A stretch of DNA of 64,000 nucleotides from Halopenitus sp041821145 (GTDB lineage Archaea > Halobacteriota > Halobacteria > Halobacteriales > Haloferacaceae): the NCBI RefSeq assembly GCF_041821145.1, contig NZ_JBGUBC010000005.1, positions 111,588 through 175,587 on the forward strand, in the 5' to 3' direction. The stretch's first letter is position 1. The number at the start of each line of letters is the position of its first letter. A program made the translations under genes and the position numbers. Below the pieces are notes generated by a model. It was not told the DNA's origin, made no database searches, and saw nothing but the letters and a program-made list of their open reading frames with translations. Positions 34,275 to 42,810 of the stretch are shown here, in pieces.

Positions 34275-34778
34275 ATGTCGGAGACTAGAACACGGATCCG
34301 CCAGCACGTACGGGAGACGCCCGGTGTCCACTTTCGGCGGGTCGGTCGGGATCTCGATCTCGCAACCGGGCAGGTCCAATATCACCTTCGTCGACTCGTT
34401 CGCGACGATGAACTCGTTGCAGAGCCCGTCGGCGGGAAGACGCACTATTTCGTTCCGTCCTTCGATCCGTGGGAACGCCACGCGATCGCGTTCCTTCGTC
34501 GGGAGACGCCACGCGGGATCATCGTTCGGCTCTCCGCACACGGTCCCATGCGACCCGCTACCCTCGCAACGGATCTCGATCTCGCGGACAGCACGATCTC
34601 CTGGCACCTGTCGGCCCTTTCGGACCACGATGTCGTCCGAAAATCGGAGTCGACCCCGATGACGGTCTCGCTTTCACATCCCGATCGGACCGAGGAGCTG
34701 TTGGGAGAGGTCTCGCCGTCCCTTCCGGATCGCATCGTCGACCGCTTCATCCGGACGGTCGACGATCTGCTACAGTGA
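34275..34778 (+). CDS. Two-domain winged-helix transcriptional regulator
   Basis: 167 residues containing two ArsR/MarR-like winged helices: first about 5-55 (HVRETPGVHFRRVGRDLDLA, TGQVQYHLRRLVRDDELV), second about 75-130 (GIIVRLSAHGPMRPATLATD, DLADSTISWHLSALSDHDVV). Pattern of haloarchaeal regulators next to respiratory copper genes. TATA-like GGTTTAACTC at 34241-34250. Reads away from the SCO operon and towards nosY; a regulator of the island is the natural inference. Confidence 0.8.
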   Translation: MSETRTRIRQHVRETPGVHFRRVGRDLDLATGQVQYHLRRLVRDDELVAEPVGGKTHYFVPSFDPWERHAIAFLRRETPRGIIVRLSAHGPMRPATLATDLDLADSTISWHLSALSDHDVVRKSESTPMTVSLSHPDRTEELLGEVSPSLPDRIVDRFIRTVDDLLQ

Positions 34779-34854
34779 GTCGCCGGGCCATCTCCGTCAG
34801 TATTCGTACTGGCGTCCCTCCGACCGTCAGTATCCGTATTGGCGGACCTACTAT

Positions 34855-35739
34855 TCACTCACCGTCCGCGTTTTCTCGCTCGTGTACCCGCCGTCGAAGC
34901 CGTTCGATGGCGTCGCCAACGCGACTGCCGTAGGCCACCACGGCGATCGATGTCGCGATCCCGGCGACCGTCCATCCGACCAGCCCTGCGATCGCTCGAC
35001 CTGGTGAGATGAATCCCGATTCCGGAGCGAACGCCACCCCGATGACGTACTCCAGAACGAGACCGCGGAAGGCTCCGTTGGGCGTCATCGCCAGGAGATC
35101 CGGGAGCGCGCCGGCATCGGAACTGTCGCGTAGTACGTCCATCACGACGAGATCGCCGCCGAGCACTCCGCCAACGAGCACGAGCGTGGCGATGGCGATC
35201 GCTCCCCGTCGACTCCGAACCAGCGTTCCAGCAGCCATTGCGGCGGCGAGATATGTGACTCCGAGCAGCCAGACGAACGCCAGGAACCGCACGTAGACGA
35301 TCGGCGAGTCGACGCCGGCGTGTGTGGCGTAGATCCCCGTCTCCGGACTGGCCGTGAGCCAGATGTAGCCTCCAAGGAGCGCGAACGGGCCGATCACGGC
35401 GAGTAACGCGAGGATTCGCCCGAGGAGAACGCCACAGACGTACGCGGGCACCGATACCGGATACGTTCGTATCACCGCTAGCTCCCCGCGTTCGGCATCG
35501 GCGAGCAACGCACGGTACCCGAGGACGACCGCCAACAGCGGAACGAGTACTTCCGTCGGAACGAGCAGATCGACGATCGCCGGAATGAATCCTGTTCGTC
35601 CCCCACCGCCGATGACGAGCACCCCACTCAACACGGCGAGGAGACCGATCGACAACAGCCAGTAGCCCGGCGTGCGAACGACCGTCGTGACCTCCCGCCG
35701 GAAGACGGTTCCGACCGCTCGCAGTCTGCGTGCCGTCAC
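34855..35739 (-). CDS. nosY: ABC transporter permease NosY
   Basis: 294 residues with six spans (FRREVTTVVRTPGYWLLSIG at the N-terminus, typical NosY). Partner of the NosF ATPase and periplasmic NosD in the copper/sulfur maturation machine. Starts at a GTG (35739) that overlaps the nosF TGA by 4 bases (GTGA), which supports this start. Residues around 60-85 (VPLLAVVLGYRALLADAERG) match the NosY/ABC-2 subfamily. Confidence 0.9.
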   Translation of the reverse strand: MTARRLRAVGTVFRREVTTVVRTPGYWLLSIGLLAVLSGVLVIGGGGRTGFIPAIVDLLVPTEVLVPLLAVVLGYRALLADAERGELAVIRTYPVSVPAYVCGVLLGRILALLAVIGPFALLGGYIWLTASPETGIYATHAGVDSPIVYVRFLAFVWLLGVTYLAAAMAAGTLVRSRRGAIAIATLVLVGGVLGGDLVVMDVLRDSSDAGALPDLLAMTPNGAFRGLVLEYVIGVAFAPESGFISPGRAIAGLVGWTVAGIATSIAVVAYGSRVGDAIERLRRRVHERENADGE

Positions 35740-36488
35740 GGGCTCGACACCCCCGTGATGTGAACTGCCCGTTTCGGCTCCCGCTGATCCCCGTTTGCGT
35801 CCCCGTGAACCACGGATCGGTAGAGTTCGTCGATGGTCTCGACGTCGTATGACTCCCGAAGGTCCCGGATCGATCCCGCAGCGCCGATCGATCCGTGAAC
35901 GAGACAGACGATGCGGTCCGCATACCGGTCGACGAGTTCGAGATCGTGTGAACTCATCACGATCGCGGTGTCCGAATCGGCGTGATCCGCGGCGAGTTCG
36001 AAGGCTCGCTCGCGCATTCCGGGATCCAGTCCGCTCGTGGGTTCGTCCAGAACGATGACGGGCGGGTCACCGATCGTCGCCTGTGCGATCCCGAGTAGCC
36101 GTCGCATCCCACCTGAAAGCGCCTCGACGCGACGATCGCCGGCGTCGGCCAACCCGACCCGTTCGAGGTGTTTCTCCGGGTCGTCTCCGACGAGTCGCGC
36201 GTAGAACGCGAGCGTCTCACGGGCGGTAAAGCCGTCGCGAAACGGGACTCGTTGCGGGAGATGGCCGATCGGTCGGTCGGCGTCCGGTCCGAGGTGGGTG
36301 ATCGTCCCGTCGATCGGGGCCGTCTCACCGACGATGGTTCGAAGTAACGTCGACTTTCCGGAGCCGTTCGGTCCGATCACGGCGGTGATTCCGGGGTGAA
36401 CGTCGAGTGAGACGTCCGATAACACCGGGATACCGCCGTAGGTTCGGGTTACGTTCTCGACTCGAAGTAGTGGCCGTTCGTCGTTCAT
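35736..36488 (-). CDS. nosF: ABC transporter ATPase NosF
   Basis: 250 residues. Walker A GPNGSGKSTLL (about 39-49), Q-loop in HLPQRVPF, ABC signature LSGGMRRLLGIAQ, Walker B VIVLDEPTSGLDP (about 152-164), H-loop SSHDLEL. Drives NosY/NosD. Overlaps nosD by 4 bases (ATGA at 36485-36488) and nosY by 4, so nosDFY is one translationally coupled operon. Confidence 0.95.
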   Translation of the reverse strand: MNDERPLLRVENVTRTYGGIPVLSDVSLDVHPGITAVIGPNGSGKSTLLRTIVGETAPIDGTITHLGPDADRPIGHLPQRVPFRDGFTARETLAFYARLVGDDPEKHLERVGLADAGDRRVEALSGGMRRLLGIAQATIGDPPVIVLDEPTSGLDPGMRERAFELAADHADSDTAIVMSSHDLELVDRYADRIVCLVHGSIGAAGSIRDLRESYDVETIDELYRSVVHGDANGDQREPKRAVHITGVSSP

Positions 36489-38581
36489 TCATGTCCCTCC
36501 GTCTCGTTTCGCATCGACTCCTCATCGGTTTCGTTCGTCGCGTCCGTCTCGACGGTCGTCTCGCTTTCGCTTCCGAGAACGGTTTGGTTCGTCGCCAACG
36601 TCTCCTGCCAATCGACCTCGATCGGCTCGTTCGATTCGGTTGCCCGATCGATACGATCGGGGGAATACGGTGTCCGCGCGGGGATGGGATCGATCACGCT
36701 CCCCGCTCGTGCGCCCGGAACCGATCCCCGGAGCGCATCGAGGGCGCGCATCGCCGGCGATTCCGCAAGCGTCGTCGCGGCAGGTTCACGATGAAGTGCT
36801 GCATCCACCGGCGAGCTCGGTCTGTATGCGCGAGCGAGGGCGTCCGACTGCGGACCGGGATCCCCGCCCACCGTCCTGCCCGTTCGATCGGGTCGCTCGT
36901 AGGCACCCTCCCAGTAGTTTCCGTGATCGCCGTCCGCCCAGATCCGGAGCGGTCCCGCGCCGGCCGAGGCGTGTTGGTCGTTTCCGACGAAGTCGTTTCT
37001 CGCAAGCCGGCTCGATGGGATCACGGTCGTCGAGCGGATTCCCATCTCGTTGTCGGCAAGCACGTTGTACTCATAAACCGACTCTCGGGCGTTCGTCGTC
37101 AACCCGAGTTCGTTGTTTACGAGCGTGTTATATCCGATGTAACTGCGAATCCCGGACGGCTGGATCCCGCTTGGCGTCCGTCGAACGTCGTTCCCGACGA
37201 TCGCGTTTCCTTCGGGACGCGTCATCACCGTGATCCCGCCGAACTCATGATCGCGGAACGTGTTATCGGCGATCAATGCGTCACTCGTGTACATCAGATG
37301 GATCCCGTAGCGGTCGTCCCGGAACGTACTGTTTCGGATCACCGAATCGTCCGCGCGATGAAGGTAGATACCGTCTCGACCGCCGGCGAACTCGCTTTCG
37401 CTCACCGTTATCCTCGAGTTCATCGCGGTGACTCCCATGAAGCCACCCTCCCAGGTCTCGGTTCCATTCACTCGGACACCCCGGATTACTGCATCCGATC
37501 CCTCCCGAAGGAGGATGCCGCTTGCCTCCGTCTCGATGGCCGTGTTCGTGACGACGAGTCCGGGGGACTCGACTGCCTTGATCCCGGCATCGCCGTAGCC
37601 GTACCCCAACTGGATGTTTCTGTCCCACTCCTCGTCACCCTCCGGTCGCTGGCTGACGGCGTCGTCGTCGCGCGTTCGGTTCCCCGTCCCCGAGATCCGA
37701 AGCCCGGAGATCGCGACGTTCGGCGATCGAACCGTAATCACCGATCCCGTCCCGTTCCCGCGAATAGTCGCCGCCTGCCCGTCGATCGTCACCGGCTTTT
37801 CGACCGTTACGGTCTCCTCGTAGGTTCCTTCGGGGACGACGACCGTCGTGTTCGGCTCGGCCAGCTCGACCGCTCGATCGATCGACTCCGCATCCGTTCC
37901 GACGACGACCGACGTGGGCCGGTCGGCTCGTCGCTTTCCGTTTTCGATCCGTTCGTCGCCCTGCGCCCAGCGTTCGGGAACCTCCCGCCGAACGGCGTTC
38001 GCAGTGTCCACGTCGAACGATTGATCCTGAAGATCGGTCCACTGGAGCACCTCGCCGCCGTACTCCGCGGTGAATGCCTCGGCAGCCGACCGATCGGCGA
38101 ACGGAATCACGGTCTCGCCGGCTGACGTTCGGGCCCCGCTGTCGACGACGTAGACCGCCTCATCGACCGGCGTCCATTCCGGAGATTCGGCCGTCGTAAA
38201 GCGTCCCTCCTCGTCGATGTCCGGGGACGTTCCGTCGAACGTCTGTACGTACGCGACGGTCGGGTACCCGAGTTGCTGTTCGGTAAACTCGTCGTTCAGG
38301 GCCGCGACCATCGTCTCGATGCCCGCATAGCCAACCACGTACTGGAACTGCGAGTAGAACACCTGTGCTTTCGGGATCTCCCGTTCCTCGGCCATCGTTT
38401 CGTCGGTCTCCGCCGAGACACCAAGCTCCGCGGTTCGATCGTAGGCGACGGGATCCGGTGCAGCCGCTCCCACGTCCACCACGAAGGCCGCCACGACGAC
38501 GATCATCACGATCGCGATCGCGATCCAGACGCCGGCGAGGACCGTTCGTGAGTACTCCGCAAACGGGTCGAACCTCGACAC
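36485..38581 (-). CDS. nosD: NosD with N-terminal membrane anchor and NosL-like domain
   Basis: About 698 residues. After a membrane segment (residues about 20-45), a NosL-like domain follows (about 85-190; SGARTSAGETVIPFADRSAA and EAFTAEYGGEVLQWTDLQD), then a right-handed parallel beta-helix of CASH/NosD repeats (about 215-560; many N.F..DR.GI and Y.N..V.N units). The C-terminal 120 residues are disordered and Glu/Thr-rich. The NosL-like part lacks the CxxCGM metal ligands. The GTG at 38581 was chosen; the frame is open to a GTG at 38656 inside the operator, so the start is uncertain. Confidence 0.85.
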   Translation of the reverse strand: MSRFDPFAEYSRTVLAGVWIAIAIVMIVVVAAFVVDVGAAAPDPVAYDRTAELGVSAETDETMAEEREIPKAQVFYSQFQYVVGYAGIETMVAALNDEFTEQQLGYPTVAYVQTFDGTSPDIDEEGRFTTAESPEWTPVDEAVYVVDSGARTSAGETVIPFADRSAAEAFTAEYGGEVLQWTDLQDQSFDVDTANAVRREVPERWAQGDERIENGKRRADRPTSVVVGTDAESIDRAVELAEPNTTVVVPEGTYEETVTVEKPVTIDGQAATIRGNGTGSVITVRSPNVAISGLRISGTGNRTRDDDAVSQRPEGDEEWDRNIQLGYGYGDAGIKAVESPGLVVTNTAIETEASGILLREGSDAVIRGVRVNGTETWEGGFMGVTAMNSRITVSESEFAGGRDGIYLHRADDSVIRNSTFRDDRYGIHLMYTSDALIADNTFRDHEFGGITVMTRPEGNAIVGNDVRRTPSGIQPSGIRSYIGYNTLVNNELGLTTNARESVYEYNVLADNEMGIRSTTVIPSSRLARNDFVGNDQHASAGAGPLRIWADGDHGNYWEGAYERPDRTGRTVGGDPGPQSDALARAYRPSSPVDAALHREPAATTLAESPAMRALDALRGSVPGARAGSVIDPIPARTPYSPDRIDRATESNEPIEVDWQETLATNQTVLGSESETTVETDATNETDEESMRNETEGHE

Positions 38582-38649
38582 GTCGATGCCTAGCAGATCC
38601 GAACGGATAGCCGATCTGGTTCGTTCCTCGAACGACGATCGTGGATAAT

Positions 38650-38670
38650 TACACACAATATTTATGTGTA
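38650..38670. promoter_or_regulatory. Palindromic operator between nosD and nosL
   Basis: TACACA-N9-TGTGTA: perfect 6-base arms (38650-38655 and 38665-38670) around CAATATTTA, which contains the TATA box for nosL (AATATTTA, about 38657-38664, 27-34 bases before ATG 38691). A regulator bound here would cover the nosL TATA box. The minus-strand TATA for nosD (TAATTAT, 38644-38650) is next to it. The CACACAATATT half also appears in the tusA promoter. Confidence 0.6.
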
Positions 38671-38690
38671 TATTACCAACGTGTGATCGT

Positions 38691-39284
38691 ATGACCTCAG
38701 ATCGGAGTCCGTCTTCTCGACGATCCGCGTTGGGACGGACGACCCTTCATCGACGTACGCTGGTCGGCGTTATCGCGAGTACCGGATTGGCCGGTTGTCT
38801 CGGTAGATTCTCCGAGGATCCCGAACCGATCGCGCTCACCGGGCAGCGTGAGTGTGACAACTGTGGCATGATCGTGTCCGATCATCCGGGTCCAGTCGGC
38901 CAGATCTACTTTTCGAACGACGACCCAGAGGGCGGCCGTCCGGGACAGTTCTGTAGTTCGACGTGCGCGTACACCTATCGGTTCGAGCAGGAGGATGCCG
39001 GCCGAACAGTGGAGGTGATGTATCTGACCGATTACTCGATCGTCGACCAGGAGGTACGCGAGGAGGGAGGTGACGTTCTCTTTTCGTCCCACGTCGAGGC
39101 GGACGCGTTCGCGGCGATCGATGGCTTGACCGTCGTCGCCGGAAGCGACGTCGTCGGCGCGATGGGCCCCGAACTCATTCCGTTTAGCGATGAGGACGAC
39201 GTCGAGTCGTTCCAAGAGACGTACGGCGGGGAGGCGTTCGCGGCCACCGAAGTCGATCGCACCCTGTTGGAGGGACTCAAGTAG
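38691..39284 (+). CDS. nosL: NosL copper-binding lipoprotein
   Basis: 197 residues. Tat/lipobox signal RRTLVGVIASTGLAGC near residue 25-45, then the NosL metal site CDNCGMIVSDHPGPVGQIYF (CxxCGM, about 63-68), FCSSTCAYTY and VMYLTDY. NosL is a periplasmic Cu(I) donor for N2O reductase. Divergent from nosD, sharing the palindromic operator. The frame extends to 38664, but ATG 38691 fits the TATA spacing. Confidence 0.92.
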   Translation: MTSDRSPSSRRSALGRTTLHRRTLVGVIASTGLAGCLGRFSEDPEPIALTGQRECDNCGMIVSDHPGPVGQIYFSNDDPEGGRPGQFCSSTCAYTYRFEQEDAGRTVEVMYLTDYSIVDQEVREEGGDVLFSSHVEADAFAAIDGLTVVAGSDVVGAMGPELIPFSDEDDVESFQETYGGEAFAATEVDRTLLEGLK

Positions 39285-39499
39285 TCGTTCTTGGAAGCGA
39301 GAATGCCGGACGGATCGCCATCGGTATCACAAGCGTCGGATCGACGGTGGCAGCCGATATCACCGACGATGTCCTCATCGTACGAAATCGAGATTTGGAA
39401 AGAACCGAGACGTTGGATCCGGCCACTGCAGATAGCAGTCGAGAACGGAGTGTCTCCTTGGCAATTAACTGAAATTAGGCTCTAAGTCCCCTTCCTCAA

Positions 39500-39690
39500 G
39501 GAGTCGTTCGAGAATCGAAGATTTCTGGTGTGCGAACGAATCGCAGAGCGATTCGTTAACGCCTGTGGAGACTGCGCTCCCTGTGGATACGTCCGTATCT
39601 GCAAAGCGCGTCGTAGAAGCAGGAAGCCCCCCTCAAGGAGCGAACGGCGTCAGCCGTGAGCGAGTAGGGGTGGGGTAGTTCACTAGCGGT
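39500..39690 (+). pseudogene. 3'-end remnant of an IS1341-type tnpB gene
   Basis: At 39558-39667 the frames together read NACGD, then VETALPVDTSVSAKRVVEAG and SP.KERTASAVSE, the C-terminal sequence I know from haloarchaeal TnpB proteins. The first join would be explained by loss of 8 bases (GTGGAGAC duplicated in an intact gene), and the second by one extra C in the CCCCCC run at 39627. After the TAG at 39665-39667 follows GGGGTGGGGTAGTTCAC, the usual right end. A perfect stem AACGAATCGC-AGA-GCGATTCGTT lies at 39535-39557. Nothing of the N-terminal tnpB or of tnpA is present. The rest of the 39285-39765 gap is unremarkable. Confidence 0.75.
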
Positions 39691-39765
39691 ACTCGCACGT
39701 CGGTCCACGGATCCGTCGGCCAGTTTCAGCTCCCGATTCGCTCGATCAATCACCGATTCGTCCGA

Positions 39766-40005
39766 TCAACCACCGATCCGACCACGATTTCGACCGGTGG
39801 ATCGGCTGACGGCGACCATGAGGGCCGCGAGCATGAGTCCGAAGACGAGCGTGCTGATCCCGATCGGGGAGACGGAGATCGTCCCGCTGCCCAGAACGGT
39901 AATCCCAGCGACGGCCGCCCCGAGGACCACTGCGATCCCGAGCAGCACCGCTCCGATCAGCTTGATCGCCTTATCGAGTTTCGAGATCGATCGCTGCTGT
40001 GACAT
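39766..40005 (-). CDS. Small two-span membrane protein
   Basis: 79 residues with two hydrophobic helices (about 15-38 and 43-65) and a basic end (SRSTGRNRGR). TATA-like CTCTTAAAG on the minus strand at 40028-40036, 27 bases above the ATG at 40005. Function unknown; by position next to cbaC it may be an accessory to the oxidase, but it has its own promoter. Confidence 0.65.
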   Translation of the reverse strand: MSQQRSISKLDKAIKLIGAVLLGIAVVLGAAVAGITVLGSGTISVSPIGISTLVFGLMLAALMVAVSRSTGRNRGRIGG

Positions 40006-40108
40006 ACAGGTAATTGTAGGACGTTCACTCTTAAAGCGACGACGGGGATTCCCAAAACGATGGAACGCCTATCCACCGGAAATACGGTCGAACGCCGATT
40101 CGGGGGTT

Positions 40109-40339
40109 CTACTCCCGGCCGCTCGCCTCGACGAGTTCCGATCCGGTCTTCCACTTGTCGAAAAAGGAAACGTACCAGTAGATCACGAGCAGCAACGCGA
40201 GGACGCCGATCAGGTACGGAACGATCGGCACACTCACGCCGAGGAACTCGAGCAGCGTCCGAAACTCATAGAGAGCGGCGCCGAGGACTGCAAGGCCCAC
40301 CAACAACCCGCCGCGAGTCACGGAGAGGAGGTCCGGCAT
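40109..40339 (-). CDS. cbaC: ba3 oxidase accessory membrane protein CbaC
   Basis: 76 residues, two spans (LLVGLAVLGAALYEFRTLL; IVPYLIGVLALLLVIYWYVS) and a charged tail. Last gene of the cbaDBAC order described in Natronomonas pharaonis. Its ATG shares one base with the cbaA stop, so it is coupled. The longer frame up to 40513 is antisense-like within cbaA and is not used. Confidence 0.75.
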   Translation of the reverse strand: MPDLLSVTRGGLLVGLAVLGAALYEFRTLLEFLGVSVPIVPYLIGVLALLLVIYWYVSFFDKWKTGSELVEASGRE

Positions 40340-42102
40340 CACGACCACCCCGACGTTATCGCGTCGATCGCCTGACTCGCCGTCCGAGAGCCCATCTCGA
40401 GCATCATCGGATATGCATCGCCGCCGGGGCCGAAGAGCCCGCCACGGGAGATGATTGCGGCGATCGGCAACACGTACGCCAGGATCACGAGTAGGACTGC
40501 GATGCCGCCCCACAGACGAATGTTATCGAGCACGAGCGGTGCGTCGTCGGACCCGGAGATCGGCTCGGCGATCGTCACCCCGAGCCCATCGGTCCGGTCG
40601 TTCCCCATCGTTAACACGACGTTGCTGAGGAACATCATGGCGGAGATGAAGAGGATCGTTCCGCCGACGGCGATCTGGAGGTTCAACTCCTGGAAGCCGC
40701 CGAATGCGGTCCCGTAGTCGAACCCGGCGTACTCCGGCTCGGCCGTTCGTCGAGGCGTGCCAAGTAGCCCCTGTGCGTGCATCGCGTTGGACATGAGCGC
40801 CATCCCCGCGAACCATAAGACGACCTGGGCTAGGCCGATCGGTTTGCTGTAGATCGGTTTGTTCGTGATCTGAGGCCACAGCCAGTAGGTCACGGCCATG
40901 AACGTCAACGCGACCGCGGTGCCGACGGTGAGGTGGAAGTGACCTGGCACCCAGATCGTGTTGTGGATGAGGTAGTTGATGTTCATTCCGGCGTTCACCA
41001 TTCCGGAGAAGCCGCCGGCGGCGAACATCAACCCGGCGAGCATCATTCCGGTGAAGGCCGGATCACGCCATGGCAGCACTCGCAGCCACCCGAACAGCCC
41101 GGTCCCGCCCCGAACTCGAGCGCCGTATTCCACGCTCGCCACCACGGTAAATGCGGTCAAGAGGCTCGGCAACAGGAGGAACATCGTGTTGGTCATCGCG
41201 ACGAATTTGAACCCCTCAGCGATCCCGGGATCCAGGTACTGGTGGTGAATCCCGACCGGAGTCGACAACAACAGGAACAACACGAACACCACGCGCGCGA
41301 GCGGATCGCTGAAGAGCCGTCCGCCGGCGATCGACGGCAGGACGGTGTACCAAAGCAGGTACGCCGGCATCAACCAGAAGTAGACGACCGGGTGGCCGAA
41401 GAACCAGAACAGCGTCCGCGTCAACGTCGGGTTGACGGTGTCGATCAGCCCGAGTGACCACGGAAGCAGGAACACGAGAACGGAAATCGCGATCGCCGAG
41501 GTCGCGATATACCACATGATCATCGTCGTCAAGACCATGAACGCCTGCAACGGGATCCGCTCGTCCGGATGCTCGCGCCGCCAGGCGAGGAACGTCCGCC
41601 ACCAGTCGAGCCCCGCAAGCCACGTTCCGACGAGGAAGACGGCAAGGCCGCCGTAGAACAGCGAATGCGCCTGCAATGGGGCGTAGAAGGTGAACAGCAC
41701 ATCGGCGCTCATGTCGACGGCGCTCGTGAAGCCGGCGAGGATCGTTATCCCCGTAAGCGTCATCCCGGTCGCCATCAGTCCGTACCACGCCCATGTGAAT
41801 CGGCGGTCCACGAGAGGGCGATCGAGGCTCCGTACGAGCGCCCATGTGAACAGTCCAACGAGGAAGAAGATGGTGAAGCTCAACACCAAGAACACGCCGT
41901 GAGCCGTGAGGAACGTGTAGTAGTCGACCGAGCTGAACGGCCGCGCGATCCCGGTTCGATGGAGCGTCTGAATGATCCCGAACGTCGTTCCGATCGCGAA
42001 CGCGAGGAACGCGCCGAGGAACGAGGCTCGAATGATCCGGGCCTCCTCGGGGAATCGATCGTAGAAGGTCGCCGTGGCGTCGGCGGCCTCACTCATCTCC
42101 AT
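40339..42102 (-). CDS. cbaA: ba3-type cytochrome c oxidase subunit I
   Basis: 587 residues, about 13 spans; heme-copper oxidase catalytic subunit. Visible: TAHGVFLVLSFTIFF (heme a/b-ligand His), FFGHPVVYFWLMPAYLLWY with the HPVVY pair (CuB His and Tyr cross-link), and VPGHFHLTVGTAVALTF with two heme ligands. The family-B K-pathway layout, without the D-pathway, is expected. The ATG at 42102 (MEMSEAADATATFYDR) is preceded by GAGG 6-7 bases upstream; ATG 42096 is an alternative. Overlaps cbaB by about 14 bases. Confidence 0.96.
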   Translation of the reverse strand: MEMSEAADATATFYDRFPEEARIIRASFLGAFLAFAIGTTFGIIQTLHRTGIARPFSSVDYYTFLTAHGVFLVLSFTIFFLVGLFTWALVRSLDRPLVDRRFTWAWYGLMATGMTLTGITILAGFTSAVDMSADVLFTFYAPLQAHSLFYGGLAVFLVGTWLAGLDWWRTFLAWRREHPDERIPLQAFMVLTTMIMWYIATSAIAISVLVFLLPWSLGLIDTVNPTLTRTLFWFFGHPVVYFWLMPAYLLWYTVLPSIAGGRLFSDPLARVVFVLFLLLSTPVGIHHQYLDPGIAEGFKFVAMTNTMFLLLPSLLTAFTVVASVEYGARVRGGTGLFGWLRVLPWRDPAFTGMMLAGLMFAAGGFSGMVNAGMNINYLIHNTIWVPGHFHLTVGTAVALTFMAVTYWLWPQITNKPIYSKPIGLAQVVLWFAGMALMSNAMHAQGLLGTPRRTAEPEYAGFDYGTAFGGFQELNLQIAVGGTILFISAMMFLSNVVLTMGNDRTDGLGVTIAEPISGSDDAPLVLDNIRLWGGIAVLLVILAYVLPIAAIISRGGLFGPGGDAYPMMLEMGSRTASQAIDAITSGWS

Positions 42103-42607
42103 CACCGTCCTCGTTCGACGCGTCGAACTCCTCTTGGGGGACGACTTCCAGTTTCCCCTCCATGGTGTGGTGGGCCGCCCCACAGTACTCGTTACAGAGG
42201 ATGCCGTACTCGGTCGGCTCGCCCGTCTCGACGGTTATCGTCGAGACCTCGCCGGGGATCACCATCGTGTTGGCGTTCGTTCCGACCACCTCGAAGCCGT
42301 GGGTGACGTCCCGTGAGGTCACCATTATCGTCACGGTGCTGTTCGCCGGAACCACGATCGGATCGGGACTAAACCCGAACTGGTAGGCGACCACGTACGC
42401 TTCGTATTCGTTCTCTCCGACTCGTTCGACGCGTGGCTCGGCGAAGCGATCGTCCTCGTCCAATGCGGTCGGATCGACGGTCGGCTGATCAGCGGCGACC
42501 ATCGCGACGCCCGGTCCAACTGCGCCGTAGGTAACCGATCCGATCAAAAGCAGGATGAGCCCGAGTGCCAACCCCAACCAGATCTTTTCGTAGCTATGTA
42601 CGTGCAT
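42089..42607 (-). CDS. cbaB: ba3-type cytochrome c oxidase subunit II
   Basis: 172 residues. One N-terminal membrane span (about 8-30), then a cupredoxin domain with the CuA site: His in DVTHGFEVVG and the C-N-E-Y-C-GAAHHTM cluster (CxxxCxxxHxxM) near 135-150. Electrons enter here, from halocyanin in haloarchaea (no halocyanin gene follows in this window). ATG 42607. Confidence 0.95.
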   Translation of the reverse strand: MHVHSYEKIWLGLALGLILLLIGSVTYGAVGPGVAMVAADQPTVDPTALDEDDRFAEPRVERVGENEYEAYVVAYQFGFSPDPIVVPANSTVTIMVTSRDVTHGFEVVGTNANTMVIPGEVSTITVETGEPTEYGILCNEYCGAAHHTMEGKLEVVPQEEFDASNEDGDGDE

Positions 42608-42610
42608 GAA

Positions 42611-42787
42611 TTATCCCACCACTATCAGGTCGTTTCCGAGGAACTCCACGAAGTAGATGAATACCCACATTATCACGAGGATCGCGAAGTACATCAGGAT
42701 CAACGCGAGGGTTCCCTTCGGATCGAACGACTTCGGGTCCTCGGCCAGCGCGCTCCCTTCCGACTGGTCGGTTTCGGCCGTTCCCAT
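42611..42787 (-). CDS. cbaD: ba3 oxidase small subunit CbaD (58 aa)
   Basis: 58 residues: MGTAETDQSEGSALAEDPKS, then FDPKGT and a single hydrophobic span LALILMYFAILVIMWVFIYF ending in FVEFLGNDLIVVG. This is the form of the one-helix subunit encoded first in cbaDBAC, equivalent to subunit IIa of ba3 oxidases. The stop TAA is at 42611-42613, 3 bases before the cbaB ATG. A TATA box AATATAAGTA lies at 42811-42820, so the mRNA is leaderless. Confidence 0.82.
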   Translation of the reverse strand: MGTAETDQSEGSALAEDPKSFDPKGTLALILMYFAILVIMWVFIYFVEFLGNDLIVVG

Positions 42788-42810
42788 GAACGGGAGTTAC
42801 CGGACCGATC

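Noticed and set aside
36407..38125. Plus-strand ORF of 572 codons opposite nosD
   Set aside because: Antisense shadow; the minus strand gives clear NosD repeats.
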